From Nymphaea colorata (Eukaryota; Streptophyta; Magnoliopsida; Nymphaeales; Nymphaeaceae), in the NCBI RefSeq assembly GCF_008831285.2, contig NC_045142.1, forward strand, positions 23,807,300 through 23,871,299: a DNA stretch of 64,000 nucleotides, given 5' to 3'. Of the stretch, positions 10,901-23,029 are shown piece by piece. The notes under the pieces were generated by a model. The model was given only the letters and a program-made list of their open reading frames with translations. It was not told the origin of the DNA and ran no database searches. The first letter of the stretch is position 1. Every line of letters begins with the position of its first letter. The translations under genes were made by a program, and so were the position numbers.

Positions 10901-11070
10901 AACTGAGAGAGGTCAGAGGTGGAGATGAAGTAAGGCTAAATTACTTATCTGAGAAATTAGGTGTGAAATTGGTAGGAAGAAGGGGCTTGGGGTCTGGTGC
11001 AGACTCCCTTATTGCTGCCATCAAAGCAGAGAGGGGAAATAAGATATCTGCTTCTTCTACTACTGCATAG
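7953..11070 (+). CDS. FLD: FLOWERING LOCUS D, LSD1-type histone H3K4 demethylase
   Basis: Exons 7953-10188 and 10310-11070 (intron 121 bp, GT-AG) give 998 residues. FLD is a nuclear FAD-dependent amine oxidase that removes H3K4 methyl marks and, in Arabidopsis, silences FLC in the autonomous flowering pathway. After a long low-complexity Asn/Pro/Ser N-terminus and a basic KRKR patch (221-230) comes a SWIRM domain (about 288-383). The amine oxidase follows, with FAD motif VIGAGLAGL (399-407), RPGGR (428-432), the LSD1-type catalytic Lys671 in LLNKVAML and the FAD-contacting FAGEHT (802-807). No Tower insertion is present, as in plant homologues. The C-terminal tail (LLFQQLQS; LELREVRGGDE; GVKLVGRRGLG) matches FLD rather than LDL1 or LDL2. 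Arabidopsis FLD is shorter (about 880 residues); the excess is mostly N-terminal. Retaining the intron would truncate the protein at 10319, losing the FAGE motif. Confidence 0.93.
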
Positions 11071-12650
11071 GTCTGTGGCAGTTTCGTCTTGGGAAATAGA
11101 TTATCTCGTGTACTTCAAGCTGGTGTAGAGGATGTTGTTTTGGACCATTTATTTTTAACAGCTTGTCCAGAACCAGAAAACAGTTGGAAACTCAATCAAA
11201 ACATAGTTTCATGCACATGAGTGTGGGAGAAAAGAATAGCATTTGGACCAAGTTTCTGGAAAATGGGTTCAGGAGCACAAATCAAGCAAGACCCAGTTTT
11301 TTAGGCTCTCAGACGGCCGGAATATTTGATCCGGTGTTCATTTCCTTATTTGCTCCTGTTATTTTTTTAAAGCCACCTAAGCCTGTGTTTTAGTAGCATA
11401 ATGTCAAGCTGGCAAGAAAAGTTCTTCTGCCTATTGGAGTCCGAGGAGTATATGAAGATGAAATTGAGATTGGAAGATCAGAAGAGGTAAATCATATCTT
11501 TTGATGGATGACAAAGAATTCTTTAGTCACTTGTCTTTGGTGTTCATTGAAATATTATGACCTAGAAGCTGGTTTTTCTCTATAGAGGAATAAAAAAGTT
11601 ACTCCATCTGCATATTTGTTGGATTTGGTGTTTGTTAATGATGTTGAGTTTCAACGATCGTGGAGACCCACCTGTTGTTGTTGTGCATGGTTGTTATAAG
11701 GAAAGTTGCTCATTCAAATTTAACCTGATTCCTGGGTTATTATACTGTTAAAATTGTCTACATTCTGTTCATGATAATGCCTCCATTCTAATCTCCTTGA
11801 TTCATAATGTGTTGGGCTATATAAGACCAGCAAGCACATGGGTTGCAGTAAGTTGGTAATTGGTATGGCTCTTTCCAGTAGCTTCATGCAATGAGGGATT
11901 CCATATACAATCTGGTCTGGTTGTGTGCTTGTTGCTTGATCACACAACTGAACTTTGTGTTACTATGCCATCTGGCGACAACGTAGAAACCACAGAATGC
12001 TACCATGGCCTTGGCGGTTTTCTACAACCGATCAAGAGGATTAATCTGACAATAGGTTCTTTTGTAAGGCAAAAGTTCTGCCTTCTGAAGCTCATCCTGG
12101 ACATCATAATGGTCTTGTGCATGGACTGAGTTCATATAGAGAAATATTTTTTAGCAGACTAGCAATCTCATTCATTGGACGCATGATTTTATGGATGATT
12201 TTCAGTTGGTTTAAACTTTAAACTATAACTTAAACTTGAGTTATATATGTAGTTTTGAGTTGTTTATGCATATTCTTTGAGAATGCTGCCAAGGCAGATT
12301 GAAGTTTTAATCACTTGAGTTCTTGGTCTTCTTTCCCCTCCCTAGCTAGCTTCAGTGAGGTGCAACAGAAGTGGGGACATGGAATCGCCTGGAGTCAGGT
12401 CGGATTTTCATCTGGTTGTATAGGAAGCTTACAAAATTATTGGGCAAATGTATCTTTGATTCTTTGCTTGTGCTTTTCGATCCTCTCTTGCGCCACATAA
12501 CTACATGTAGTACTGCAGATCCATAACAGAATCTTCTGTTTTTAGACTTCGAGATATGAGGCCGTTTATCAATGTAGGCATCACCTTTATTCTCTGGTTC
12601 ACATCCTACTTTAATCACTTACATAAGATATTCGTGATTTTATGTAAATG

Positions 12651-12652
<2 letters not shown>
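11071..12652. other. FLD 3' region and intergenic DNA
   Basis: The first few hundred bases are probably FLD 3' UTR. Short frames at 11163-11393 and 11860-12129 show no recognisable domain and have normal noncoding composition. No RNA gene or clear transposon ends were seen. Confidence 0.45.

Positions 12653-12694
<42 letters not shown>
12653..12694. repeat. (AT)n microsatellite
   Basis: About 21 uninterrupted AT units. Confidence 0.95.
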
Positions 12695-12696
<2 letters not shown>

Positions 12697-15600
12697 CTAT
12701 CTTGCTGAATCCTTATCTCGTCTGTCTTATTGAGTATTAATTGCCTAATGTGTGTTGCCTACAGTCCTTGACTATGCTTTCACCAGCAGGAATGCTATAT
12801 ATTCATTTTTCATAACCAAGCAATAGAGGTCAAGTTAGTTGTCAGAACCTTCATATAGCAACCTCTGTGACTCGAAAACTTTATTGCCTTCCTTTGGAAT
12901 TTGTGCTGTTCCTTTACCATGATTACATGTGCAAATCTTTGCTTGTCTTTCACTCCACAAGAAACTGGAGGTCATTGTTTAACTGCCAAAGTCATGGGAC
13001 AACTGAGAGTTGGATAATGGTCCAACTGTGGTTATCTGAAGTCTGAAGCCATGCTTCTGAATTTAAGGAAAAACTGTGAAACTAGGAACGTGAAGCTTGT
13101 GTTAAAGCATAGATAGCTCTACAGGACTGGCAGATTGATTGCCAAAGTTGTGTTTGTCAAAACTCAAAAGCTTGTGAAATGTTGATACATTTTATTTGGA
13201 GGATCATAACAATGATACCCCCTATAGTCGTCGGCATATAAACTTCCACTGAGAGTCTGCATCCTGAAACTGTTTTTCTCCTGGAGCTCTGGATATGAAC
13301 ATAGCATACACAACAAGAAATTCACAATTCATTGTAATCTGGTCTATAAAGTACTAACGCCGGAGGACATGCAATATAAGGCTATAAAGTTTCAAAGAAG
13401 TTCATGACAGTCACAGCTATTGTCTTGCCAACTGCAGTATCTTTCTGTGAAGTTTCACTGTATTGTTGATGTGCTTTTATCATTTGATTATGGCATCTCT
13501 GGTTTGCTTATGCCTCAATTGCTGCCTCTCTTTGAAGAAGGATAAAATAGACAATCTCTGCTAGTGTTCTACATTTTCATTTCTGTATATTGGAAATTCA
13601 GTTAGTTTCAAATTCTTATTCCTGAAAATGAGCCTTTCTTTGGGTTCTTTTAAGTCTAGCCTTTTTACCTTTCTGGGTTTCCTACTGACTAAAGAAGGGT
13701 GTACATGCATAGCTCAGTCTGTCTAGAGCAGGGTTTGCATGCATATCTCAGTCCGTCTCTGAGAGAAAAAGGATGAGGTGCAGATGAATCACTTGATGGC
13801 ATTTTCTTCTTGACGAGATTCTGTCTCAAAAGTGCATTGCATCTCGAGCTTTTCATGTTCTGCCATGGTGACTCTTAATGCTCTTAGCCTTTTACGCGTC
13901 TGAATCTCATGTTTGCTTTGAAGTTTGAACAGTATCTCTAGGATGCTTGTACTACAGCTGCATAAGTGTATGAATGTATGCATCCCATAGCAATCATTCG
14001 GATATATTCAATATCGAAGATTAATTATTCTTTTAGAATTTGTCATGTGGCATCTAACACTAGGTAGTGAGAAATTCATTTCATTCAATACGTTATTTTT
14101 CATTTTAGCATACAGGGAGACGTTTATTGGCAGGTAAGAAAGATGGTGGTAAATATGTAACTGGTTGTTCTTGGCAGGTTGAAGGTGAACTTTTGGAAGT
14201 GAAGAGGTACAGAAAACAGTTTTCTAGAAAGAAAGGCACGTGACATGGGCAAGAGGGTGCATCTAATGTGAGGTTGCCAGCAGACTCGAGTCAGTGACTG
14301 TACCAGATGGGCCTGGACTTGAATGAGCTTAGTTCTACAGGAACCGGGGACCTTGATCCTGAACCCTGGGTGGGGCTGATGCGCGGGTTGGTGACAGGCC
14401 AGTCAAAGACAGTCTGACCTGTTCAGCCTTGGCCCGTGCGGGGGGAGAACCAATGGGCCGGGACAGGGTTTTCAGTCTGCAAGTGATGTCCTTTTGCTGG
14501 CATCCGAACTGTAGACGTTGGTTTTCTTGATTTGAAAACCTTGATTTATAACATGGGCAATTATCATTCTTTGAAAGAACTTTCTAACACTTCTTGTCCA
14601 CTATTTTGGCCTTCATTTGCAGAAAGGGCGGCTGATTTTGTTTATATCTGAGACTTCATTTGGTATGCTACTTTTTTTTGGAGTTTTTTTCCCCTAATAA
14701 TTTACACTCTGTTAGCAATTTTTTAAAGTACACGTTTTCTTGTAATTTTTTCAAATGCCCATTCAATTATTTTTAAATGTTAGAGTCCCAGTCACATCCA
14801 TACTTCTGACCGCCATCATTGAAATAACTCTGGGTGAGAGGTCAAGCTGGCCAGGCTGATAAAGAAAGGTTTTATTCTTCAACCAATATTAATACATCTG
14901 AGTTTTTTTTTTTCGTGAAAATAATGGCACGGATGTGATCTTCGTGAATAAAAACTTAGGATTTAATTTGAAAACGATCTGTCTTGATGTACAAATAAGC
15001 ATTTTCAAGTTGAAAAATTGGATAAGTGATAAGGTAGCGCTTGCATGACACACTAAAAAATATTAGCTGTATGAAAATTAGTTTTTTAAAAGCTGCTTTC
15101 TAAAATCAGTTTTTGTTTGAAATTCTGGTTTGTGGTTCACAAGCAGGTTGGGTAGGCTGTTAGTAGTTTCTGTTTTGAATCTTCAGAGAGTCAATTCTTT
15201 GTGCTGCAAAAGAAATAAGTTTCATTGGCGTGTAAGTTTGGAGGTGCCTTTTTGAGGTATCAAAAGCAGATCCTATATTAATGGGATGTTTGGGTGAGGG
15301 CTTCAGTTTAATGTTACAAATCTTTATGATACTTTGGGTCTGTATATTGGTATCCAGATAAAATTACAATCTATTCCTCGATTTAATTTTGATTCTTTCC
15401 GACCAAGGTTTTAAATATTAACTGGATCTGGACTTTTAATCGAATATAAAAGGACCAAATTGGTTTCAAATAAAAAGTTTGCTACCATATCTAATGTATC
15501 AGATCTGGATTGATTTGTCAATCCTAGTAAAAATCCAAGGTCAAGTCTAAACATTCTCCTTTTTTATGCTTTGGGGCCCAAACAGTTTACACCAACTCGT

Positions 15601-15856
15601 GTATATCTAGAGTTGACGACTTTCTCTCTTTTTCTCCCTCGGTACTGGTTGGTCGAACCAGTCCTTGAAGCTTATCGTGTTTGTTACTTCGTTCGAAGGG
15701 TTTTTGTTCATGTTCATCCAACTTTCTGGTTATTGCTACGTTCCTTCTTGCTTTGTAGCTTTCTTTTTCTAGTTACCCATTTCATGCCGGTCGTTGATAA
15801 TCCTAAATGGGTTAAGTATAGAACAAGCAAATCCCGAATATGTTTTACTAATTATA
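12695..15856. other. Intergenic DNA without recognisable genes
   Basis: I see no open frame with a domain, tRNA or rRNA. A GC-rich island at about 14320-14480 stands out from AT-rich surroundings and may be a fragment of an old retrotransposon, but I cannot place it in a family. Confidence 0.4.
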
Positions 15857-16042
15857 CCTCGGGGGGGGGGGGGGGCGCCTAGGTCATGGTCCCACCCCAG
15901 CCAATGAAAATTTCTTTTTTATATTAAATTTTTTTTTTTTAATTGCATAATGTATTTTTTTATTACAATTCAGTTTGGTTTTACTCGGATCTAGAGGTCA
16001 GACTACCGACCCGCCCTGAAAGAAAATCCTACCTCCGCCTCT
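15857..16042 (-). mobile_element. hAT-type MITE relic (family 1, truncated copy)
   Basis: On the minus strand this starts CAGAGGCGGAGGTAGGATTT and ends in ATGACCTAGGCGCC followed by a C homopolymer. It aligns along its length with the intact copy at 23368-23562, including the AGGGCGGG block after the terminal repeat and the central AT-rich part. The far terminal repeat is lost in the run of about 16 G at the left edge, and no clean target duplication remains. Confidence 0.7.
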
Positions 16043-16241
16043 GACCTCACATATGATTGATTTGATTTGAACAGATTTGGCTTTTATTGGAGTTTGGCTT
16101 AATCATCTCAGGTTTCAACTTTGTTTTTTAATTTGAATTTGGATTCAATTAGCATCTAGCGGGGAGGCCTACCTTGAGGAGGCACCAAAGCAGCTTTGGA
16201 CCTTAGGGGCTTGGCTGATGAGATTAGCTCTCAGTTACCCG

Positions 16242-16305
<64 letters not shown>
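16242..16305 (+). repeat. Uninterrupted run of 64 A
   Basis: A perfect poly(A) tract. It could be the tail of a retroposed transcript or LINE/SINE, or a homopolymer expansion. I could not recognise the sequence to its left as any known gene or SINE. Confidence 0.9.
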
Positions 16306-16307
<2 letters not shown>

Positions 16308-17640
16308 ATTTTTCACCCAAATCTGATCAAATGGATTTGAATCTTCTACTCACACAACAATATTGGTACTCAACTTGAGTTTTCCTCGTTTGACAGAAAC
16401 GATGAAGACGTTAATAATAAATAAAGAGGCTAAAGCCCTTTGACTGAAGGAAAACATAAGAAGTTAACAAGGCATCTTTGACTACAAATTCTCTAGGAAA
16501 AACGTGGGCGGCTGTAAAGGACGATGATGTTTGGGGAGCCTTAGACAAAGAAAAAAAAGTCTTTTTCTAAAACAGGCTGTTCAAGTTTTTTTTTTCCCTT
16601 TAAAAATCCAAAAAACTCCATCTTTTTTATGGACTTTTAAATTTGAATAGTTGTTAAATGAAGAAAAAATAGTTGGGATTGAAAAAAATAAAAAGAGTAT
16701 TTCATGTTACCTTTCAATAGAGGGCAAAGCCTAACCTTTTCCTGGTATTTAGGATTCATTTGTGTCTTTCAAAAAGCGCCTTATTATGCTTTAAATGATA
16801 TATCAGTACCTCCTTTTTGCAGCACAAAGAGACCGATGCACCAACTCCTCGTGTTTCCGTAAAAATTAACCTGCTTGCTCCTAGGTATTTCAAGTGAGGT
16901 TAATTTTTACCTCTAATTTTTTTTTTACTTATCATCTAAACATCCCAACCAAGTTTGCAAAACTGAGTTTTGAACCAGGTTTTCAAAAACTTGGTGTTCC
17001 CTAAACCAAAATTGTTGATAGTGTCATCTAAACGCACCCTTAAAAGTTAGTGGGTAGACAGGAAGAAGAAATGTATCCTAAAACGTCATTTTAAATTAAC
17101 TGATTTTATAATGTTAAAAAATAAAAAATTTCACGCGCGCATAACATAAGCACGCATACATATTTATAGTTAAGGAATTATAAAAACAAGGAGGCCGTTA
17201 GTAAATGGACGGTTTAAATCATGTTCTAGGTTTTAGTAAAAATTTTAAACTTTTCGGCAATAAAAAGAAAATGTCCTGGAAACCAAATGCTTAGATTTTA
17301 CTCAATATTGCAAGATAAACAAATTCTATCAAGTAGATATTACGTATTACATGTTTTATTAAATTATGTATTAAATCTATCAAGGAAATAATGCATATTT
17401 TACTAAATACGAGGAAGGGTGCCTCGATTCCGTGGCTGATCAAGAGTCATCGTGTGTGGATTTCTCATTATTTTTTAAAATTATTTTAATTAGTTTTACA
17501 CTTTTCCCACTGATTTGATTCTTTTGAAAAGCGACTTTTGATTTATTTCTTTAGGGCCGATTAATAACCTTTTCAGTATATTGGCGCGTAACGGATAGGT
17601 GAGGCTGGTAGCTTGTTGGGCATCAAAAACAAACAACAAT
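16306..17640. other. AT-rich intergenic DNA with a short inverted repeat
   Basis: No gene seen. A perfect 14-bp inverted repeat, GTAAAAATTAACCT at 16859-16872 and its complement at 16897-16910, could form a hairpin with a 24-nt loop. It is probably the core of a decayed MITE. Confidence 0.5.
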
Positions 17641-17649
17641 GAGTCTACT

Positions 17650-18060
17650 CGAGCTCGACTGGTTAAAGTTTGGCTCTTGAATGAGTTTGAGACGAATCAT
17701 TTATTTAACGAGTCGAGTTCGAGTTCATGAGTCGACTCATTCAAATAATCGAGTTGAGTTCGAGCTCAACACATAATTGCCGAGTCGAGCTCGAGCTGCT
17801 TTTGTCGAGCTATTCTCAAACTCGAACCGAATCGAGCTCGAGGTTTCACTAGTCGAGCCGAGCTCGAGCTCAACATGTAATTGTAGAGTCGAGCTCAACA
17901 TGTAATTATAGAGTCGAGCTCGACAAACTCGATTAAGGCTTGTGCTCGACTTGACAGTTACGTGTTGAGCTCGAACTCAACTCGATTATTTGAACGAGTT
18001 GACTCATGAACTCGAGCTCGGCTCGTTAAGCAAATGACTCGACTCAAATATTAAAAATAT
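17650..18060. repeat. GAGCTCGA-rich long inverted repeat (copy 1)
   Basis: The segment is dense in nested GAGCTCGA/CGAGTCGAG motifs. Arms at 17707-17772 and 17962-18027 are 66 bp each and pair with about four mismatches, enclosing a 189-bp centre of the same motif. Weaker pairing extends to roughly 17685 and 18048. The structure resembles a foldback MITE. Related copies lie at 19800-20205 and 34735-35135. Confidence 0.85.
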
Positions 18061-18782
18061 TTAAATTGAAAAATATATACAAATCAATAAAAATATTTCT
18101 CAATACCTTAAAAATAATTTTGAAAATGAAACATGTCACTACCTACTGATTAGAATCATTTTAAACCAAATTAACCGAATTTCGATAATATTGGTTGTCA
18201 CAATCAGTCAAAGGTACCCTCCATTAAGCAATCTGTCTTGTTTACATGGGAATATTCCATCGTATTCTTCCTGACACAAAGGGATATATTTTTTTTTCTT
18301 CAAAGTTACAACCAAGTTTTTTTTATATTATTTTTCACTATAGGAAGGTGGATTGTGACATGTGCACGCCCATTATCAAGCAAAGGAAGTGCATGTGCTT
18401 ACGAGTCTGTCTTTTTGGAGCAAGTGGGTGGATTACACACGCAAAGTGGCGAGGCTTAACTTAATTTGGATTTGGATCTTCCTATCATAATATCCAACAT
18501 TTATACATACTTAGATATTGGTCGAATCCACGTTAAATATCAAACTCATTTAAATTTTATTAGGTTATTTTTGCGGGCCATGTATTTTAAGAGGTTCTTT
18601 TTCCTTTCATTTTCTTTCCTCGGACCTTAGATTCATACTTTTTTCCATGTAGCGTGGATTTGAGATCTATGCGCTTAAAATCAGCTTTAAAACTGAGATC
18701 CGACGTTATCAAACACTATGATTATCATAAGATTCAACATTCGGAGATACTTCTATTTTTGCGGCATCCAAGTTCAATATTA
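18061..18782. other. AT-rich intergenic DNA
   Basis: No coding or RNA gene, and no repeat I could define, in this stretch between two transposon relics. Confidence 0.4.
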
Positions 18783-19143
18783 GGGGTGTTTCATGAGGCT
18801 GGAATTATGGAATTCTAAAATTAAAATTCTTTTTCTTTTAAGAAAAAATTAAAATTGTCTGATTCCATAATTTTTATAGGCTCATTCTTGATGCAAAATT
18901 CTGAAATCATGATTTTGAATGGGTGGAAGTTTGCTTCCAGAATTTTATAATTTTGTCATCTTTTTTTACGGCACACGGTTTTAATTCATCAATTCTAGAC
19001 TTTTAATTCATGTTTTAGCAAACAACCCATTTTTAATTCTGGAATCAAAATTTCATACTATCAAACACAAAGAGAAACTAAATTTTGAAATTTTGCCAAT
19101 TTAATGTGGAATTAGAATCAAAATTCAAAGCCGTCAAACACAC
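18783..19143. mobile_element. Probable MITE relic with degenerate terminal inverted repeats
   Basis: The left end GGGGTGTTTCATGAGGCTGG and the complement of the right end, GTGTGTTTGACGGCTTTGAA, are similar. The interior is AT-rich and noncoding, with repeated GGAATT blocks. The ends resemble GGGTGTTTG-type plant MITEs. I could not find a clean target duplication. Confidence 0.5.
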
Positions 19144-19799
19144 TCAAGTTTACTCAAATTCTTCTAGAGCGTGCTTTTTTAGACAAGAAATATGCGGTCC
19201 GAGCCTTTTTTCCTTTGATCTTAGATCCACACTTTTTTTTGCATGAGTGTCAAATCGATGCTATTGAGATCTCTTCTTCTTTATTTAGACAGTGAGTTTT
19301 ACTAAACACAAAAAAATCCGAGGCTATCAAACACTAATCCGTGAAACTGCACACATAATCTGACTTTGATTACTAATCAAATTTGTTTGATAATCCATGA
19401 AACTGCTCACATAATCTGACTTTGATTACTAATCAGATTCAAAATTCTTGGTACAGCTGAGACAATCAAACACGTTGGTCCCAGGAGTCAAAATCAATGG
19501 GTGGACGGTCAGAGAGCTCTATCCAAAGTGTCCTATTTTAAGGGTTCCTTCCGTCACCCCCATCCCTTCTTTATGGGTTCTTCAATCTTCACCTTATAGG
19601 CTGTTCATGAATTTATGTCATACTTTATGGTGTCGTGACCAATAAAGGTGTCCGCATTGGGGGGACTCTTGAGTCACGTTCCACCTCTCGACTGTTCTTC
19701 AAATTAAAAAAAGGCGTCTCGAACAACTTTTCCCACTTTTTTTCCAAGAACGGATGCGTTCCAAAGCACGTCTGTTTCGATAATCATAGTTTGGCACAG

Positions 19800-20205
19800 C
19801 GAGTGGAGCTATTCGAGCTCGACTTGTTAAAACTTGGCTCGTGAACGAGTTCGAGCCGTGACACTTGCTTAACGAGTCGAGCTTCAGTTCATGAGTCGGC
19901 TTGTTTAAATAATTGAGTTGAGAGCTCAACATGTAAATACCGAGTCGAGCTCGAGCTTTAATCGAGTTGATATATTCAAATAAGTTTACAAGTTTGTTGA
20001 GCCTTAATCGAGTCGTCGACTTCGTGCTCAACACGAAACGATGGATATCAATTCTATTCAAACGAGTTCGTCGAGCCTTAGTCGAGTCAAGCTCGAGCTC
20101 ACTAGATGACGATTGACTCAAGCTCGAGCTGCTTCTGGAGCCGAGTCGAGTTCGAGGTTTCACTAGTCAAGCCGAGCTCGAGCTGACTGAACTCGGGCTC
20201 GTATT
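19800..20205. repeat. GAGCTCGA-rich inverted-repeat family (copy 2)
   Basis: This follows the order of copy 1: an entry like TTCGAGCTCGACTTGTTAAA, then AACGAGTCGAG, GTTCATGAGTCG and repeated CGAGCTCGAG blocks, ending ACTCGGGCTCGTATTCACCCC. A 154-residue minus-strand frame here (19699-20163) is Ser/Arg/Leu-rich because of the repeat and is not a gene. Confidence 0.8.
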
Positions 20206-22979
20206 CACCCCTAACTTGGATTGAAACTCAGATCGGCAAATGACCATGTCATAAGGTTAGCGAGTTAACTCGTCGACTCGATCGAGTTTTAAAATAACCT
20301 GAATCAGGCAAGTCCAGCCGAGTCAAGAGCGAGCCATGCCAACCTTGACGCGCAACCAAGTTTTCTAGCAACCCAAGGTAACTCGAGTGATTTCTCAGCC
20401 AACTTTGCCAATAACCGATTGACATCGGTCTATTAATGCATATGAGCTCACCCCTAATAAAAGGGATATCTTTTATCCTTTTCTATATACATATATATCA
20501 CCTTGTACGGATCACTTCTCCTCAAGTTATTTTTATGAATGATCTTATCATCTAGATTGGTCCACTTACACATAGGGGGCGGAGCCGAAAGGCTAGAGGA
20601 TACTAATAGTAAGTTTTCAAATTTGGACATCAATATATAAATGATAAAATTTACCATAAATATCAACATGAAAATAAGCATTTTTTGTGGGTATGTGAAT
20701 AATTGCCCATATATATATATATATATATATATAACTTATAATTAAAATTATGAGTAACATGAGGACTTCCAGAGGACCATTTTCTTTGTATTTTAGCTGG
20801 TCATATAGAGATTGGCTGGCTGCTGGGGAGAAAGATGATAAGGGAGATTGCTGCCTTTCTCTGACTTTAGGACACAGATGATGTTCTTATCCCTTCCCTT
20901 CCCTTCCTTCCTTCCTTCTCCACCCTTATCAGTCTCACTATAGTACTCTCTTTTTTTGACCTTCTAGAAGCTTCTTTTCTTCCCTTTCTTGGTCAATGCA
21001 AATCCAAAAAAAAAATTGAGCCTTTTGGTTAGGTGCAAGCTCACTTTTGCTCTGTTGTGGTGATTTTTTTTTTTATTTTTATTTTGTATAAAAACAAGTT
21101 GAGTGCCAATTTATTACTTAAAACAAGTAGGGATTCAAAGAAGTTTCTCAAAAGTAAGTCTTTAGATGTTTGGGTGCCATTTTTTTAAAAATGAGTTTAA
21201 CGAAAACCCTGCTTTGACCAAACTAGGAATTCCAAAAAAGAGAGAAAACTTGATCCATACTTTTATTCATGGAAACTCATTAAAGAATCTTAAAACCTAG
21301 TTTTGGAGGCAAAACCTTATTTTGCCTCCAATACTTGGTTTTTGGAGTATTAGCCAAACACCGTTTTGTTATAAATCCGAGTTCTTAGAAAATTTACATG
21401 AGGATTTCATCCAAATTCCCCATCAAAATTTGGTTACGACTTGAAATTGAATTAGTAGAAGAAAATGAGTTCAAATGCATATTGAATTTAGGGGTTTGTT
21501 TGGTTCACTTTGTGAGTATCTCATGAATCTGTCTCAAAAGTTGAGGCAAGTACATAGAATAATAATTCTAGTGTTCTTGCTCTCATAAGAAATATATTTG
21601 AATAACATCATTTTTTTATTTAGAAAACATGGTATAATTATATCTTTATATCCGTTTTACATCCCTATTGGTGGGCTTCAATCTTCATTCGAGCAGTGGA
21701 ATTTCCTCTCGTTCACCAAATCTAAAATACCATGTCGCTCGGCAAAATGACTTGAAGATATCATAAAAAAGGTTTGTATTTTTAACTCTTTCTTTTAAAG
21801 GGCAGTCATTCATTTTATGAAACAATTTCAGTTGACAAAACTAAAGCAAAAAAAGAAAAAATTGAAACAATTAAGTAAAAAAGAGGAACAATTCATGGTA
21901 GCAGCAAGGCGTTAATCAATTGACTTTTCAGGTAAGCAAGATGTTATCAACATGCCACTCACAAAACAACCCTTTATTTCCCTTGCCTTTGAGGTCTTGA
22001 ACCACATCAACTTCAATGATAGAAATACATTACTCGTGAATAGGGACGTCAATACATCCGACTTGAATCGGATATCTGACCGAACCAAACCGAAAAAAAT
22101 GGATATAAAGAAAAAAATTAATATTCAATTGAGAAATTGGATGAGATTTGAATTTAAGAAATGACATTAGATCGAATTCATATTCAAATTCAAATATACA
22201 TAAATATTTGATCGGATTAAACAGATATCTTATATCGAACGTGCTTGTATTTTGAAAATAGCAAAATTTGATTTTAAATTCAGATTTGGATTTATATATG
22301 AATATAAAAATCACATTCAAATTGTCAAATTGAATTTTCGGTTCGAATTCAAATGACTTTTTTTTATTCTTACTTGAACCCAAACTCGTGAATATTCGAA
22401 AAAGAGATATAATTTAAGGTATATTCCATGGGAATCGGATAATAAAGTCGAATTATAAACTAACTTTTTCATAAGTTCATAACGGGACCAGCAGCTACGC
22501 TGTAATCCTTCAAGTACAGAATTGATTAAAAAAAAAAAAGTGAAAAATAAAAGAAAAGTTTTGGAGTTGGCTTGACGTTTTTGGTTTGATCTAAGCGCTT
22601 ACGTCAATGCGTGGTGGGACCACCTTTCGTTTCCTTCATCAAGCAAAGGAAGGTGAATCGGAGGCGAGTGGGACCCACAAAGACCATGAGACAGTGCCGT
22701 ACGAATCGGCCAGGCTGGTGATTCAGTGAACCGCCCGATTCTGTTACTCATTCGAATCGGGTGTGAAATGAATGGACTTCAAAAAAAATGTTATTTAAAC
22801 AATAATAAAACTTTAAAAAATATTTAAAACCGAATTAAATTTACATGGAATCCGCGTTATCAACAAAGCGCTACTTATCGTAGCCAATACATTATTTAAA
22901 TTTTTTAAGGGTCACTCATATGTAAAAAAAAGACGGAGTTAATAGAATTTTTGTATGTAAATAATGTAATTTCTTTTGG
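20206..22979. other. Intergenic DNA with several small repeats
   Basis: No gene recognised. It contains an (AT)n run at 20709-20733, a GGGGGCGGAGCCG transposon-end motif at 20575, and a perfect 12-bp hairpin with 5-nt loop at 21303-21331 (arms TTGGAGGCAAAA). That hairpin lies inside an about 200-bp segment framed by GTTTGGGTGCC and CCAAACACC-like ends. An AT-rich block of degenerate GATTCGAATTC-like palindromes lies at about 22040-22400. Confidence 0.5.
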
Positions 22980-23029
22980 GCTGGTGTGGGCAATTTGCCC
23001 ACACCAGCAATAATGTAGCTCCGCCACTG
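22980..23029 (-). mobile_element. End of a hAT-like element with a perfect palindrome
   Basis: On the minus strand the sequence begins CAGTGGCGGAGCTACATT, a hAT-like terminus. It is followed by a perfect inverted repeat: GCTGGTGTGGGCAA at 22980-22993 and its complement at 22995-23008, with a 1-base centre. The other end of the element was not found, so its extent leftward is unknown. Confidence 0.55.

Noticed and set aside
7953-11070. Assigning this LSD1-type gene to LDL1 or LDL2
   Set aside because: The C-terminal blocks LLFQQLQS, LREVRGGDE and GVKLVGRRGLG and the WDQDDPYDMGGDHCFLPGG context match FLD; LDL1 and LDL2 end differently.
11860-12129. 89-codon plus-strand frame after FLD
   Set aside because: No domain, no supporting splice context, probable 3' flank of FLD.
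16196-16378. 60-codon frame with a poly-Lys run
   Set aside because: It is produced by the 64-A homopolymer.
19699-20163. 154-codon minus-strand frame
   Set aside because: It lies mostly within the GAGCTCGA repeat; the Ser/Arg/Leu composition follows the repeat motif and no family is recognisable.
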